DNA of 64,000 bases from DATFRX01 sp035630615 (GTDB taxonomy: Bacteria; Actinomycetota; Actinomycetes; Propionibacteriales; Nocardioidaceae). The notes under the pieces are model-generated. The model was not told the origin of the DNA, made no database searches, and worked only from the letters and a program-made list of their open reading frames with translations. The translations under genes were made by a program, and so were the position numbers. The stretch lies in the NCBI GenBank assembly GCA_035630615.1, contig DASQKI010000045.1, positions 1 through 64,000 on the forward strand. The letters run 5' to 3'. Position 1 is the stretch's first letter. Each line of letters starts with the position of its first letter. Below, piece after piece: positions 51,855 to 60,505 of the stretch.

Positions 51855-52451
51855 ATGGTCAGCGAGATGTTGACCCGAGCCGAGCGGCAGGCCCGTACTC
51901 GTGAGGCGTTGATCGCCACCGCGAAGGACCTGTTCCTTGAGGACGGCTATGCCGCGACCTCGCTCGATCGGGTCGCCGAGGCCGCCGGCTTCTCGAAGGG
52001 CGCGGTCTACTCCAACTTCCGGCACAAGGACGAGCTGTGCCTCGCCGTCCTCGACGACATCCACACCCGGCAACTGGCGCAGGTCGTCGCGGCCTTCGAG
52101 GTCGACGGAAGTCTCGACGAGCGCCTGGCCGCCTTCGAGGCCTGGGCAGAGGACAACGTCGGTGAGCTGCGCTGGACGGCGCTCGAGGTGGAGTTTGCGA
52201 CCCGGGCCCGGCACTCGGAATTTGTCGCCCACGCGCTGGGGGAGCGCAACCAGGCGGTGCGGGACGCCATCGCGGGACTGGTCGCCGACTCCGCCGACCG
52301 GTTCGGGCTCGAGCTGGCGATGAGTGCCGACGACGTGGCGACCGCGCTGCTGAGCCTCGGCATCGGGCTCGGCGTCGCCCGATCCAACAATCCGTCGCTG
52401 TCTGTCCACGTCATGTCGCGCACGATCCGGCTGATGCTCGGCGGCCGTTGA
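51855..52451 (+). CDS. TetR family transcription regulator
   Basis: A 198-aa repressor. The HTH (about 8-55) reads RAERQARTREALIATAKDLFLEDGYAATSLDRVAEAAGFSKGAVYSNFRHKDEL, a canonical TetR head; the helical ligand domain follows and ends with a conserved-looking LLSLGIGLGVARS helix. GGAGGGAG precedes ATG 51855. It is divergent from the BVMO-P450 operon, which it most likely controls in response to the substrate. Confidence 0.93.
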   Translation: MVSEMLTRAERQARTREALIATAKDLFLEDGYAATSLDRVAEAAGFSKGAVYSNFRHKDELCLAVLDDIHTRQLAQVVAAFEVDGSLDERLAAFEAWAEDNVGELRWTALEVEFATRARHSEFVAHALGERNQAVRDAIAGLVADSADRFGLELAMSADDVATALLSLGIGLGVARSNNPSLSVHVMSRTIRLMLGGR

Positions 52452-52519
52452 GGCGTGCCGTCCGAGAGTTTGGAGCGCTCGGTCTTCATGGCGCCGGCAT
52501 CCCCCGATATGGTCCTGCC

Positions 52520-54148
52520 ATGCATCCACGGGCGGGCGAACCCGCAGCACCCGACGACCTGGTCGACGTGCAGCGTCTGCTCGATGCCTACGTCGACGTC
52601 AAGCCGGATCCGGACGATCCCGCTCAGCAGGTCGTCTTCGGCACCTCTGGCCACCGCGGCAGCAGCTTCGACGGATCGTTCAACGACGCCCACCTCGCGG
52701 CGATCAGCCAGGCGATCTGCGACTACCGCAGCTCGCAGGAGATCACCGGCCCGCTGCTGATCGGCCGTGACACCCACGCGCTGTCGGAGCCCGCGTGGCA
52801 GACCGTCGTCGAAGTGCTCGTGGCCAACGACGTCGCGGCGTTCGTCGACGAGCGCGGCGGCTATACACCGACGCCGGCGGTCTCGCACGGCATCCTGCGG
52901 CTCAACCGCCAAGGCGTGAAGGGCGGCTGCGACGGCATCGTCGTCACCCCCTCGCACAACCCGCCGACCGACGGAGGCATCAAGTACAACCCGCCGAACG
53001 GCGGCCCGGCCGACACCGACGCCACGTCCCGGATCGCCGAGCGGGCCAACTCACTCCTGGCCAACGGACTGCGCGGCGTCCGGCGCATCCCGTTCGAGCG
53101 GGCGCAGGGGCAGGTGGGGTGGTACGACTTCCTCGGCAACTACGTCAGCGAGCTGCAGACCGTGATCGACATGGAGGCGATCCAGGCCGCCGGCCTGCAC
53201 ATCGGGGCCGACCCCATGGGTGGGGCGAGCATCGAGTACTGGGCGACCATCGCGCCGACTTACGGCCTCGATCTCGATGTGGTCAACCCCGAGGTCGATC
53301 CGCAGTGGGCGTTCATGACGCTCGACCACGACGGCAAGATCCGCATGGACTGCTCGTCGGCCTACGCGATGACGTCGCTCGTCGATCAACGCGGCTCCTA
53401 CGACATCGCCACCGGCAACGACGCCGACGCCGACCGACACGGCATCGTGACGCCCGACGGCGGTCTGATGAACCCGAACCACTTCCTCGCCGTTGCGATC
53501 GACTACCTCATCAGGCGACGGGACTGGCCGATCTCGGTCTCGATCGGCAAGACGCTGGTGTCGTCGAGCATGATCGACCGGGTCGCCCGAGGCCTGAAGC
53601 GCCGGCTGATGGAGGTGCCGGTCGGCTTCAAGTGGTTCGTCCAGGGTCTGCTCGACGGAGGCATCGGAATTGGCGGCGAGGAGAGCGCCGGCGCCTCGTT
53701 CCTCCGGCGCGACGGGCGGTGTTGGACCACCGACAAGGACGGCATCATCATGGCCCTGCTCGCGGCCGAGATCCGGGCAACGACGGGCCGCAGCCCGAGC
53801 GAGCTCTACGCGGAGCTTGTCGAGGAGCACGGCGAGCCCGCGTACGCTCGCGTCGACGAGCCGGCCGATCGGGAGCAGAAGGCACGCCTGGCGATGTTGC
53901 GTCCGGACGCCGTTACGGCACAGGACCTCGCCGGCGACAGGATCACGCGCCGGCTCACGACAGCACCGGGCAACGGGGCCCCGATCGGTGGGCTGAAGGT
54001 CACGACCGAGCACGCGTGGTTCGCCGCCCGGCCGTCGGGAACCGAGGACATCTACAAGATCTACGCCGAGTCGTTCCGGGGCGCGCAGCATCTGGCCCAC
54101 GTGCAGGCCGAGGCCCGCGACGTCGTCAACGCCGCCCTCGGCGCCTGA
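52520..54148 (+). CDS. pgm: phosphoglucomutase
   Basis: A 542-aa alpha-D-phosphohexomutase of the E. coli Pgm type, interconverting glucose-1-P and glucose-6-P. Seen are the N-terminal VVFGTSGHRGSSFDGSFND, the phosphoserine loop GIVVTPSHNPPTDGGIKYNPPNGGPAD (Ser about 146), the metal loop GNDADADRHGIV, the sugar-binding GGEESAGASF and the phosphate-binding RPSGTEDIYKIY. All active-site motifs are intact. ATG 52520 starts the conserved protein. It stands as a single gene. Confidence 0.96.
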   Translation: MHPRAGEPAAPDDLVDVQRLLDAYVDVKPDPDDPAQQVVFGTSGHRGSSFDGSFNDAHLAAISQAICDYRSSQEITGPLLIGRDTHALSEPAWQTVVEVLVANDVAAFVDERGGYTPTPAVSHGILRLNRQGVKGGCDGIVVTPSHNPPTDGGIKYNPPNGGPADTDATSRIAERANSLLANGLRGVRRIPFERAQGQVGWYDFLGNYVSELQTVIDMEAIQAAGLHIGADPMGGASIEYWATIAPTYGLDLDVVNPEVDPQWAFMTLDHDGKIRMDCSSAYAMTSLVDQRGSYDIATGNDADADRHGIVTPDGGLMNPNHFLAVAIDYLIRRRDWPISVSIGKTLVSSSMIDRVARGLKRRLMEVPVGFKWFVQGLLDGGIGIGGEESAGASFLRRDGRCWTTDKDGIIMALLAAEIRATTGRSPSELYAELVEEHGEPAYARVDEPADREQKARLAMLRPDAVTAQDLAGDRITRRLTTAPGNGAPIGGLKVTTEHAWFAARPSGTEDIYKIYAESFRGAQHLAHVQAEARDVVNAALGA

Positions 54149-54152
54149 CCCG

Positions 54153-54213
54153 ATCCGCCACTCGGACAGCGACCATCCGCCACTTGGACGGTTCCGATCC
54201 AACACGTGGACAG
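54153..54213 (+). repeat. three 22-bp imperfect tandem repeats
   Basis: Units start at 54153, 54175 and 54197 with an exact 22-base period. The shared part is ATCCgcCACttGGACaG (lower case variable). It lies between pgm and the first NlpC/P60 gene. Regular spacing of two helical turns suggests a multi-site protein-binding array, but it may be a remnant of slippage. Confidence 0.6.
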
Positions 54214-54250
54214 TTGGGGGTCGAATCGGGATAGATCGCGGCGCCTCGCG

Positions 54251-54307
54251 GAGTTGCTGAAGTTCTTCGACTGAAGGATGTTCCCTCGGAGGCTGATGAG
54301 CACTACG
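54251..54307 (+). promoter_or_regulatory. conserved leader of NlpC/P60 gene 1
   Basis: These 57 bases match 55696-55752 at 42 positions without gaps, including CTGAAGTT, TGTTCC and GAGCA-TACG. Both copies start exactly 151 bases before their chosen start codons. It must contain a shared promoter, operator or RNA element; I could not fit it to the c-di-AMP (ydaO) riboswitch that precedes such genes in other actinobacteria. Confidence 0.6.
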
Positions 54308-54401
54308 TTCGCTCGCCGGAGGCGACAGCAACTGCCCGCGCTCGGGTCGGGCCCGCGTGTGAGCCACTAGGGAGGGCTCGCATTCGACGATTGGGAGCAG
54401 C

Positions 54402-55625
54402 GTGCCCGAGCACGAATCGACTCGACGAATTCAGCGTTGGCGCATGACCGTGGCGGCCGGGGGTGCCAGCGTCTTGTGTCTCACCTTGCTTCCCGGCGCC
54501 GCTGCGGACCCGGACGATCCGAGTCGCGAGGACGTACGCAAGGCGCGAGAGCGGGTGACGGTGACGGCCGATCGGGTCGACGCCATCAAGGCGCAGCTCG
54601 CGAACGCCGACCAATGGCTCGAGACGCTGTCGGTCGAGGCGGGCAAGGCGGTCGAGGCGTACAACGGCGCCCGCTACCAGCTCCGTCAGGCGCGGGTCGC
54701 GACCCGCAAGGCGACCCGTCGAGCTGACGCGACCAACGCGCACGTGCGCCGGTATTCGGATGCGCTGTCCGACGCCGTGGTCACCAACTACGAAAACAGC
54801 GGGTCGCTGACGAGCCTCAGCATCGTGCTGCGAGATCCGGACCCGAAGGCGCTCATGGAGCGTCTCTACGCGTACGAGACCGTCACTGGTGCTATTCAGG
54901 TCGACCTCGACGGCTACGAGGCCGCATCGATCGTCGCGGACCGTGCGCAGGATCGCGCGGAGGCGGCGCTGAAGGAGCAGGACGAGGCCACCGAGGCGGC
55001 CCAGGACGCGAAGGAGTCTGCCGAGGCCGCCATGGCGAAGGCCGAGGCCGCCGTGGCGGAGATCGCCGACGAAAAGAGGGCTCTGGTCCGCAAGCTCGCC
55101 CGGGCGCAAGGCGTCTCGGTCAAGCTGGCGCAGCAGCGGCAGCAGGCGCTCGCCGAGCAGGCGGCCGAGGAGGCCGCGGAGCAGGCCGAGCAGCAGGCCG
55201 AGCAGCAGGATCCCGCGCCGCAGGACAACGACCCAGCCCCAGGCGGCGATCCGGCGCCGTCGGGCGGTGTCGAGGCCGCGGTCGACTTCGCCAAGGCGCA
55301 GTTGGGCGAGCCGTACGTCTATGGTGCGGCCGGGCCGGACTCCTGGGACTGCTCCGGGCTGACGATGGAAGCCTGGGCGGCGGGCGGCGAGTCCTTGTCG
55401 CACTGGAGCGTGGCGCAATACAACGAGACCACGCCGATCTCGTTCTCGGATCTGCGCCGCGGCGATCTGCTGTTCTGGGGCGACAGCGACGACCCGGACT
55501 CGATCTACCACGTGGCGATGTACCTCGGGAACGGCCAGATGATCCATGCGCCGCAGCCCGGCGAAAACGTCGAGATCGTCTCGCTCTACTACTGGATCCT
55601 TCCGAACCTCTACGGCCGGGTCTGA
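54402..55625 (+). CDS. secreted NlpC/P60 endopeptidase (paralogue 1)
   Basis: A 407-aa RipA-like peptidoglycan endopeptidase. A signal peptide (MTVAAGGASVLCLTLLPGAAA, cleavage near residue 36) precedes a long coiled coil (about 45-265) rich in Ala/Glu/Gln, a short Pro/Asp/Gly linker, and a C-terminal NlpC/P60 domain with catalytic Cys in DSWDCSGLTMEAW and His in SIYHVAMYLG. Such enzymes split the stem peptide between residues 2 and 3 at the division septum, with the coiled coil acting as an inhibitory or docking arm. The start is GTG. The catalytic domain is nearly the same as that of the next gene, so the pair arose by tandem duplication. Confidence 0.92.
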   Translation: MPEHESTRRIQRWRMTVAAGGASVLCLTLLPGAAADPDDPSREDVRKARERVTVTADRVDAIKAQLANADQWLETLSVEAGKAVEAYNGARYQLRQARVATRKATRRADATNAHVRRYSDALSDAVVTNYENSGSLTSLSIVLRDPDPKALMERLYAYETVTGAIQVDLDGYEAASIVADRAQDRAEAALKEQDEATEAAQDAKESAEAAMAKAEAAVAEIADEKRALVRKLARAQGVSVKLAQQRQQALAEQAAEEAAEQAEQQAEQQDPAPQDNDPAPGGDPAPSGGVEAAVDFAKAQLGEPYVYGAAGPDSWDCSGLTMEAWAAGGESLSHWSVAQYNETTPISFSDLRRGDLLFWGDSDDPDSIYHVAMYLGNGQMIHAPQPGENVEIVSLYYWILPNLYGRV

Positions 55626-55660
55626 CGCCTAGCGCCGTCCTCACCGACGCTTCGGCAGCT

Positions 55661-55678
55661 AAATCACGCCGTTGTGAT
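55661..55678. promoter_or_regulatory. short palindrome before leader 2
   Basis: AATCAC-GCCGTT-GTGATT is a perfect 6-6-6 dyad between the two NlpC/P60 genes, about 20 bases before the conserved leader. It may be an operator or a weak terminator of gene 1; it has no counterpart before gene 1. Confidence 0.35.
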
Positions 55679-55695
55679 TCGCAAGTCGACACGCC

Positions 55696-55752
55696 GTGTT
55701 ACTGAAGTTTTTTCTGTGAAAGGTGTTCCTTCTGGGGCAGTTGAGCATTACG
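55696..55752 (+). promoter_or_regulatory. conserved leader of NlpC/P60 gene 2
   Basis: Second copy of the leader described at 54251-54307 (42 of 57 positions shared). The distance to the start codon is also 151 bases, which supports ATG 55847 as the start and shows that the upstream regulatory region was duplicated together with the gene. Confidence 0.6.
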
Positions 55753-55846
55753 GTCACCCATGCAGGCGGTATCCGCTCCATCTCGGGACCGGACCGGAAA
55801 ACGCGTACGAGCCTTCGAGGAAGGGGCTTGTACCCCGACGGATGGG

Positions 55847-57280
55847 ATGGCCGTGGGCGAACAGCGATCGACGGGGCCAAGCCGTCGCTGGCGCTTGGGC
55901 CTGGCGTCCGGGTGCGCCGCCGCGATGTGTCTGGCGACGCTGCCGGGCGCCAGCGCCGACGGCGATGACGAGACGTTCCCGAGTCGGGAGCGGGTCCGCC
56001 AGGCACAGGAGCGGGTCGAGTCGACGACCGACCGGGTCGCGGCGATCAAGGCCCAGCTCGCGGCGGCCGACCAGCGACTCGAAGCGCTGAGCATCGCCGC
56101 CGGGAAGGCGGCCGAGGCCTACAACGGTGCGCTCTACAAGCTCGAGCAGGCCCGGACCGCTGCGCGTCGGGCCCAGCGGCACGCGGATGCGGCGAACGCG
56201 CGCGTCGATCGGATCGAGGACCAGCTGTCGTCGGCCATCGTCACGACGTACGAGAACGGCGGGGCGCTCACCAGCTTCGGCGTCCTGATCCAAGACCCCG
56301 ACCCGGACGCGTTGATGGAGCGGCTCGACGCGTACCAAGGCGTGACCGGAGCGATGCAGTCGTCGCTCGACGGCTACGAGTCGGCCAAGGTCGTCGCCAA
56401 GGTGCTGCAGGATCGGGCCGACTCCGCGCTCGACGCCCAGGCGGACGCCACCGCCGAGGCAGAGGAGGCCAAGCAGGCTGCCGAGGCAGCCGTGGCCGAG
56501 GCCCAGGCGGCGCTGTCGTCGATCGCCGCGGAGAAAGAGTCCCTGATCCAGGAGCTGGCCCAGGCGCAGCACATCTCGGTGGAGCTCGCCACGCAGCGGC
56601 AGCGAGCGCTGGCCGAGCAGGCTGCGGAGGAGGCGGCCGAGCAAGCGGCCGAGGAGGCCGCGCAGCAGGCCCAGGAAGAGCAGGAAGACCAGGAGCAAGC
56701 GGATCAGGACGACCAGGATCCGGCCGACAACGGCGACAACGGGGGCGATGGCGGGAACGGCGACAACGGCGGGAACGGCGGGAACGTCGACAACGGGGGC
56801 AATGGCGGGAACGGCGACAACGGCGACAACGGGGGCAATGGCGACAACGGCGGGAACGACGACCCGCCGCCGCCCGACAACGATCCGCCGCCCGCCGATC
56901 CGAACCCGGACCCACCGCATGGCGCCCGCACCGCGATCGCGTACGCCAAGGCGCAGTTGGGCGAGCCATACGTCTACGGCGCGGCCGGACCGGACTCCTG
57001 GGACTGCTCAGGACTCACCATGCAGTCGTGGAGCGCGGCCGGCGAATACTTGTCGCATTGGAGCGTCGCGCAGTACTACGAGACGACGCCGATCTCGTTC
57101 GGTGATCTACGGCGCGGCGACCTGCTGTTCTGGGGCGAGAGCGACGACCCGGACTCGATCTATCACGTCGCGATGTATCTCGGCCACGGCATGATGATCC
57201 AGGCTCCGCGGCCCGGCCGCAGCGTCGAGATTGTCTCGCTCTACTACTGGATCCTGCCGAACTTCTACACCCGCGTCTGA
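55847..57280 (+). CDS. secreted NlpC/P60 endopeptidase (paralogue 2)
   Basis: A 477-aa paralogue of the preceding gene with the same plan: signal peptide ending near GASA, Ala/Glu-rich coiled coil (about 45-275), linker, and NlpC/P60 domain with Cys in DSWDCSGLTMQSW and His in SIYHVAMYLG. It differs by a longer linker of Asp/Asn/Gly repeats (about 292-345) followed by a Pro-rich stretch. ATG 55847 is supported by the conserved leader spacing. The two enzymes probably have overlapping roles in septal or lateral wall hydrolysis. Confidence 0.92.
   Translation: MAVGEQRSTGPSRRWRLGLASGCAAAMCLATLPGASADGDDETFPSRERVRQAQERVESTTDRVAAIKAQLAAADQRLEALSIAAGKAAEAYNGALYKLEQARTAARRAQRHADAANARVDRIEDQLSSAIVTTYENGGALTSFGVLIQDPDPDALMERLDAYQGVTGAMQSSLDGYESAKVVAKVLQDRADSALDAQADATAEAEEAKQAAEAAVAEAQAALSSIAAEKESLIQELAQAQHISVELATQRQRALAEQAAEEAAEQAAEEAAQQAQEEQEDQEQADQDDQDPADNGDNGGDGGNGDNGGNGGNVDNGGNGGNGDNGDNGGNGDNGGNDDPPPPDNDPPPADPNPDPPHGARTAIAYAKAQLGEPYVYGAAGPDSWDCSGLTMQSWSAAGEYLSHWSVAQYYETTPISFGDLRRGDLLFWGESDDPDSIYHVAMYLGHGMMIQAPRPGRSVEIVSLYYWILPNFYTRV
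56721..56862 (+). repeat. coding minisatellite (Asp-Asn-Gly)
   Basis: Imperfect tandem units of GGCGACAACGG/GGGGGCAATGG type (multiples of 3 and 9 bases) encode the D-N-G-G-N-G linker of NlpC/P60 paralogue 2. It is absent from paralogue 1, so it expanded after the duplication. Confidence 0.8.
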
Positions 57281-57301
57281 CGTCGTGACTGGGGAAGGCT
57301 G

Positions 57302-57369
57302 CGCCAATGGTGTTTTGGCGCAGGGGTCCCCAGTGCCAATAGGTTTGGTGCAGGGGACCCCCGCGCCAG
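57302..57369 (-). repeat. dispersed palindromic repeat, copy B
   Basis: Reverse complement of the unit at 31653-31720 with only a few differences. Arms lie at 57315-57339 and 57345-57369, separated by TAGGT-type spacer bases. It sits between the convergent NlpC/P60 and pyrophosphatase genes, 21 bases after the former's stop, where a bidirectional terminator would be expected. Confidence 0.85.
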
Positions 57370-57380
57370 GTCCCGGACGG

Positions 57381-57866
57381 TCAGTCGTGCTTGGCGAAGC
57401 GACGCCGACTGGCCTCGATCTCGGCCTCGGCGTCGGCCCGCCCGACCCAGGTGGCGCCCTCGACCGACTTGCCGGGCTCGAGGTCCTTGTAGACCTCGAA
57501 GAAGTGCTGGATCTCGAGCCGGTCGAACTCCGGCATGTGATGGATGTCGCGAAGGTGCTCTTGCCGCGGATCGGTCGCCGGCACGCACAGCACCTTGTCG
57601 TCGCCGCCGGCCTCGTCCTTCATCCGAAACATGCCGATCGCGCGGCAGGTGATGAGACAGCCCGGAAACGTCGGCTCCGCAAGCAGGACCAGTGCGTCGA
57701 GCGGGTCGCCGTCTTGGCCCAGCGTGTTTTCGACGAAGCCGTAGTCGGCCGGATATTGCGTCGCCGTGAAGAGAGTACGGTCCAGCCGGATTCGCCCGGT
57801 CTCGTGATCGAGCTCGTACTTGTTGCGGTTGCCCTTCGGTATCTCCACGGTCACTTCGAACTGCAC
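57381..57866 (-). CDS. ppa: inorganic pyrophosphatase
   Basis: A 161-aa family-I soluble pyrophosphatase that drives biosynthesis by splitting PPi. The family signature DGDPLDALVL carries three metal-binding aspartates; the start VQFEVTVEIPKGNRNKYELD and YPADYGFVENTLG are also diagnostic. I chose GTG 57866 because ACGGAGGC precedes it well and because relatives begin at this point; a GTG at 57884 is possible. It is divergent from dacB, the usual actinobacterial arrangement. Confidence 0.95.
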   Translation of the reverse strand: MQFEVTVEIPKGNRNKYELDHETGRIRLDRTLFTATQYPADYGFVENTLGQDGDPLDALVLLAEPTFPGCLITCRAIGMFRMKDEAGGDDKVLCVPATDPRQEHLRDIHHMPEFDRLEIQHFFEVYKDLEPGKSVEGATWVGRADAEAEIEASRRRFAKHD

Positions 57867-57964
57867 GCTGGTCGCCTCCGTCACGGCCTCGTCGATCCTC
57901 CAGCCCGGTGTCGCGCGACACTAGTGTCTCCCATCGGAAGACGACGGAAGGCAGCGCGACGACC

Positions 57965-59395
57965 ATGAGCCGACGGAAGGTCAGCCTCGTGGTCGCGGGT
58001 GCCCTCGTGGCCGTCGTCGCGGCGTCCGGGATCGCCTGGTGGGGCGGGTTGTTCGACGAGCTGCTCGGCGACGATGACCCGCAGACGGCGCTCGATGTTC
58101 CGCCGCCGGAGGGGCTCGAGCTGCCGGACGCCCTCGATCCGCGTCCGGTGCTGCCGGCGGCGAAGGGGCCGGCCGTCTCGACCGCTCTGCTGCGCGATCG
58201 GGTCGAGCCGCTGCTCGGCGACACCGATCTCGGACGGCACGTCGGCTTCGCCGCATACGACCTGACCCACGACCGGACGCTGTGGACGTACGGCGGCCAC
58301 AACTCGTTCATCCCGGCCTCGACGCTCAAGTTGTTCACGACGACGGCTGCACTCGAGGTGATGGGCGGCGACCACGTCTTCACGACGTCGAGCGTCCTCG
58401 CGGCCGAGCACCAGGGTGGCGGGGCGCCCGAGGTCGTTCTGGTCGGCGGCGGCGACCCATTGCTCGCGAGCCGGCTGCCGCGCGGCGATGTGCCCGATCC
58501 AGCGCCCGCGACGCTGGCCGACCTGGCCGCCGAGACGGCACGGCTGCTGGCGTTTCGGGGCATCTCGCGGGTTTCTGTCGGATACGACGTGAGCCGGTAC
58601 GACGGACCCGCCGACAGCCCCGATTGGGAGTCGTCGTACGTGCCGGACGAGGTGCCGCCGATCAGCCCCCTGTGGGCCGACGAGGGCGCCGATCCGGATG
58701 ACCCGTACGACTTTTCCCTCGACCCGGCCGGCCTGGCCGCCGAGACCTTCGCGACCGAGCTGGAGAAGCGAGGCGTCAAGGTCGTCGGCGCCATGTCCGA
58801 GGCGTCGGGCGACGGCGGCCAGTCACTCGCGGCCGTCGACAGTGCCCCGCTGCGCGACATCGTCGGTCACATCCTTGACCTCAGCGACAACGCCGGCGCC
58901 GAGATCTTGCTGCGTGAGGTTGCCATCGCCACCGGTCATCCGGCGTCGTTCGCCGGCGGTGCCGAGGCGGTACGACAGGTCCTCGCCGGCCTCGGCGTGC
59001 CGATGCAGGGCGTCAAGACGTACGACGGAAGCGGGCTGTCTCGCTCCAACCGGGTGACCCTCGACGCGATGCTGACGGTGCTGCGACTGGCGAGCGACGA
59101 CGAGCATCCCGAGCTGCGCGACGCGGTCTCGCAGCTGTCGGTGGCAGGGTTCACCGGCACGCTCGCCTTCCGGTTCGTCGACGGCGACGCCGCGGCTGGG
59201 CTCGGCTGGGTGCGGGCCAAGACCGGAACGCTGTCCAACGTGCACGGCCTGGCCGGGACGACCGTCGATCGGGACGGCGTCGCGATCGCGTTCGTCGCGC
59301 TGGTCGACCAGGTGCCGCTGCAAGACACCCTCGACGCGCGATCGATCCTCGACGACATCGCTGCCGCGGTGTCCCGCTGCGGCTGCGCCGCCTGA
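57965..59395 (+). CDS. dacB: D-alanyl-D-alanine carboxypeptidase (PBP4 type)
   Basis: A 476-aa exported penicillin-binding protein of the S13 family that trims or opens peptidoglycan cross-links. After an N-terminal membrane/signal segment (about 7-30) come SxxK in PASTLKLFTT (Ser about 119), SxN as LSDNAGAEILL (about 309) and KTG in AKTGTLSNVHGLAG (about 418). It heads the row dacB - metalloprotease - tilS - hpt - ftsH found in many actinobacteria. Confidence 0.93.
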   Translation: MSRRKVSLVVAGALVAVVAASGIAWWGGLFDELLGDDDPQTALDVPPPEGLELPDALDPRPVLPAAKGPAVSTALLRDRVEPLLGDTDLGRHVGFAAYDLTHDRTLWTYGGHNSFIPASTLKLFTTTAALEVMGGDHVFTTSSVLAAEHQGGGAPEVVLVGGGDPLLASRLPRGDVPDPAPATLADLAAETARLLAFRGISRVSVGYDVSRYDGPADSPDWESSYVPDEVPPISPLWADEGADPDDPYDFSLDPAGLAAETFATELEKRGVKVVGAMSEASGDGGQSLAAVDSAPLRDIVGHILDLSDNAGAEILLREVAIATGHPASFAGGAEAVRQVLAGLGVPMQGVKTYDGSGLSRSNRVTLDAMLTVLRLASDDEHPELRDAVSQLSVAGFTGTLAFRFVDGDAAAGLGWVRAKTGTLSNVHGLAGTTVDRDGVAIAFVALVDQVPLQDTLDARSILDDIAAAVSRCGCAA

Positions 59396-59430
59396 CCAAC
59401 CCCCAAGGTGGGTTGCGTACGGTGGTCGTC

Positions 59431-60501
59431 ATGAGCGAGCCGGCGATGATCGATTGGGATTTCGCCGTGCAGACCGCGCGTCGACTGATCCGCCCCGGGC
59501 CGTACCTGTCGGGCGACGAGATGCATGCGGTCGTCGACAGCCTCCGCACCAGCTCGGCGACCGCCGAGGAGCACGTACGCGAACTCACGCTGCTCGATGC
59601 GTCGACGGGCAGCTCGCCGGTCCTGGTCGTCGACCGAGCCGGCTGGGTCGCCGCCAACGCCGACGGCTTCTCCCGCGTCGTCCAGCCTCTCGTCGAGAAG
59701 GTCGAGGCGCAGCGCAACTCGATCGCCGGCATGGTGGGCGCGTTCGGATCGCGGGTCACCGGCGCCGAGGCGGGGGCGCTGCTCGCGTTCTTGTCGCACA
59801 AGGTGCTCGGCCAGTTCGACCCCTTCGGTGGCGACGCCGCCCGTCGTGGCGACAGCCCCGGCCGCCTGCTCCTCGTCGCCCCCAACATCGTCGCCGCCGA
59901 GCAGGAGATGGAGGTCGACGCCGACGACTTCCGACTGTGGGTGTGCCTCCACGAGGAGGCGCATCGGGTCCAGTTCACCGCCGTGCCGTGGCTGCGCGAC
60001 CATCTGCTGGCGGAGATCGGAGCATTCGTCGCGGCGACCGACGTCGATCCGGAGCGGCTGCGCGGCATGATGACCGAGAGCGTCCAGCGGCTCACCGAGC
60101 TGGTCCGAGGCGACTCCGGCACTTCGGTGCTCGACCTGTTCACCAGCGCCGAGCAGCGCACCATCATCGATCGGGTCACAGCGGTGATGTCGTTGTTGGA
60201 AGGACATGCCGACGTCGTGATGGACGGCGTCGGTACGTCGGTCGTGCCCTCGGTCGGGAAGATCCGCTCCCGGTTCGACCGGCGCCGCAAGGGCCGTGGG
60301 CCGTCGGACCGACTGCTGCGGCGGCTGCTCGGCCTGGAGGCGAAGATGCGCCAGTACGCCGACGGCGCCGCGTTCGTCAACGGCGTCGTCGACCGCGTCG
60401 GCATGACCGGCTTCAACGCCGTGTGGACCGGCCCGGAGCAGCTGCCGACGGCCGCAGAGATCGGCGACCCGGCGGCCTGGGTCACGCGCGTCCACGGGTG
60501 A
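59431..60501 (+). CDS. zinc-dependent metalloprotease, DUF2342
   Basis: A 356-aa protein of the DUF2342 (F420-biosynthesis-associated / zincin-like) family. The HExxH zinc motif is in WVCLHEEAHRVQFTAVPWLRDHL (His about 175), with a conserved Glu further on in MSLLEGHADVVMDGVG acting as the third ligand region. It has no signal peptide. Members always sit between dacB and tilS in actinobacteria, but their substrates are not known. ATG 59431 was preferred to the open frame upstream. Confidence 0.9.
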   Translation: MSEPAMIDWDFAVQTARRLIRPGPYLSGDEMHAVVDSLRTSSATAEEHVRELTLLDASTGSSPVLVVDRAGWVAANADGFSRVVQPLVEKVEAQRNSIAGMVGAFGSRVTGAEAGALLAFLSHKVLGQFDPFGGDAARRGDSPGRLLLVAPNIVAAEQEMEVDADDFRLWVCLHEEAHRVQFTAVPWLRDHLLAEIGAFVAATDVDPERLRGMMTESVQRLTELVRGDSGTSVLDLFTSAEQRTIIDRVTAVMSLLEGHADVVMDGVGTSVVPSVGKIRSRFDRRRKGRGPSDRLLRRLLGLEAKMRQYADGAAFVNGVVDRVGMTGFNAVWTGPEQLPTAAEIGDPAAWVTRVHG

Positions 60502-60505
60502 TGTC

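Noticed and set aside
54200..54400. ydaO-type c-di-AMP riboswitch before the NlpC/P60 genes
   Set aside because: Looked for because such genes often carry it, but I could not place the conserved riboswitch motifs; only an unclassified conserved block is reported.
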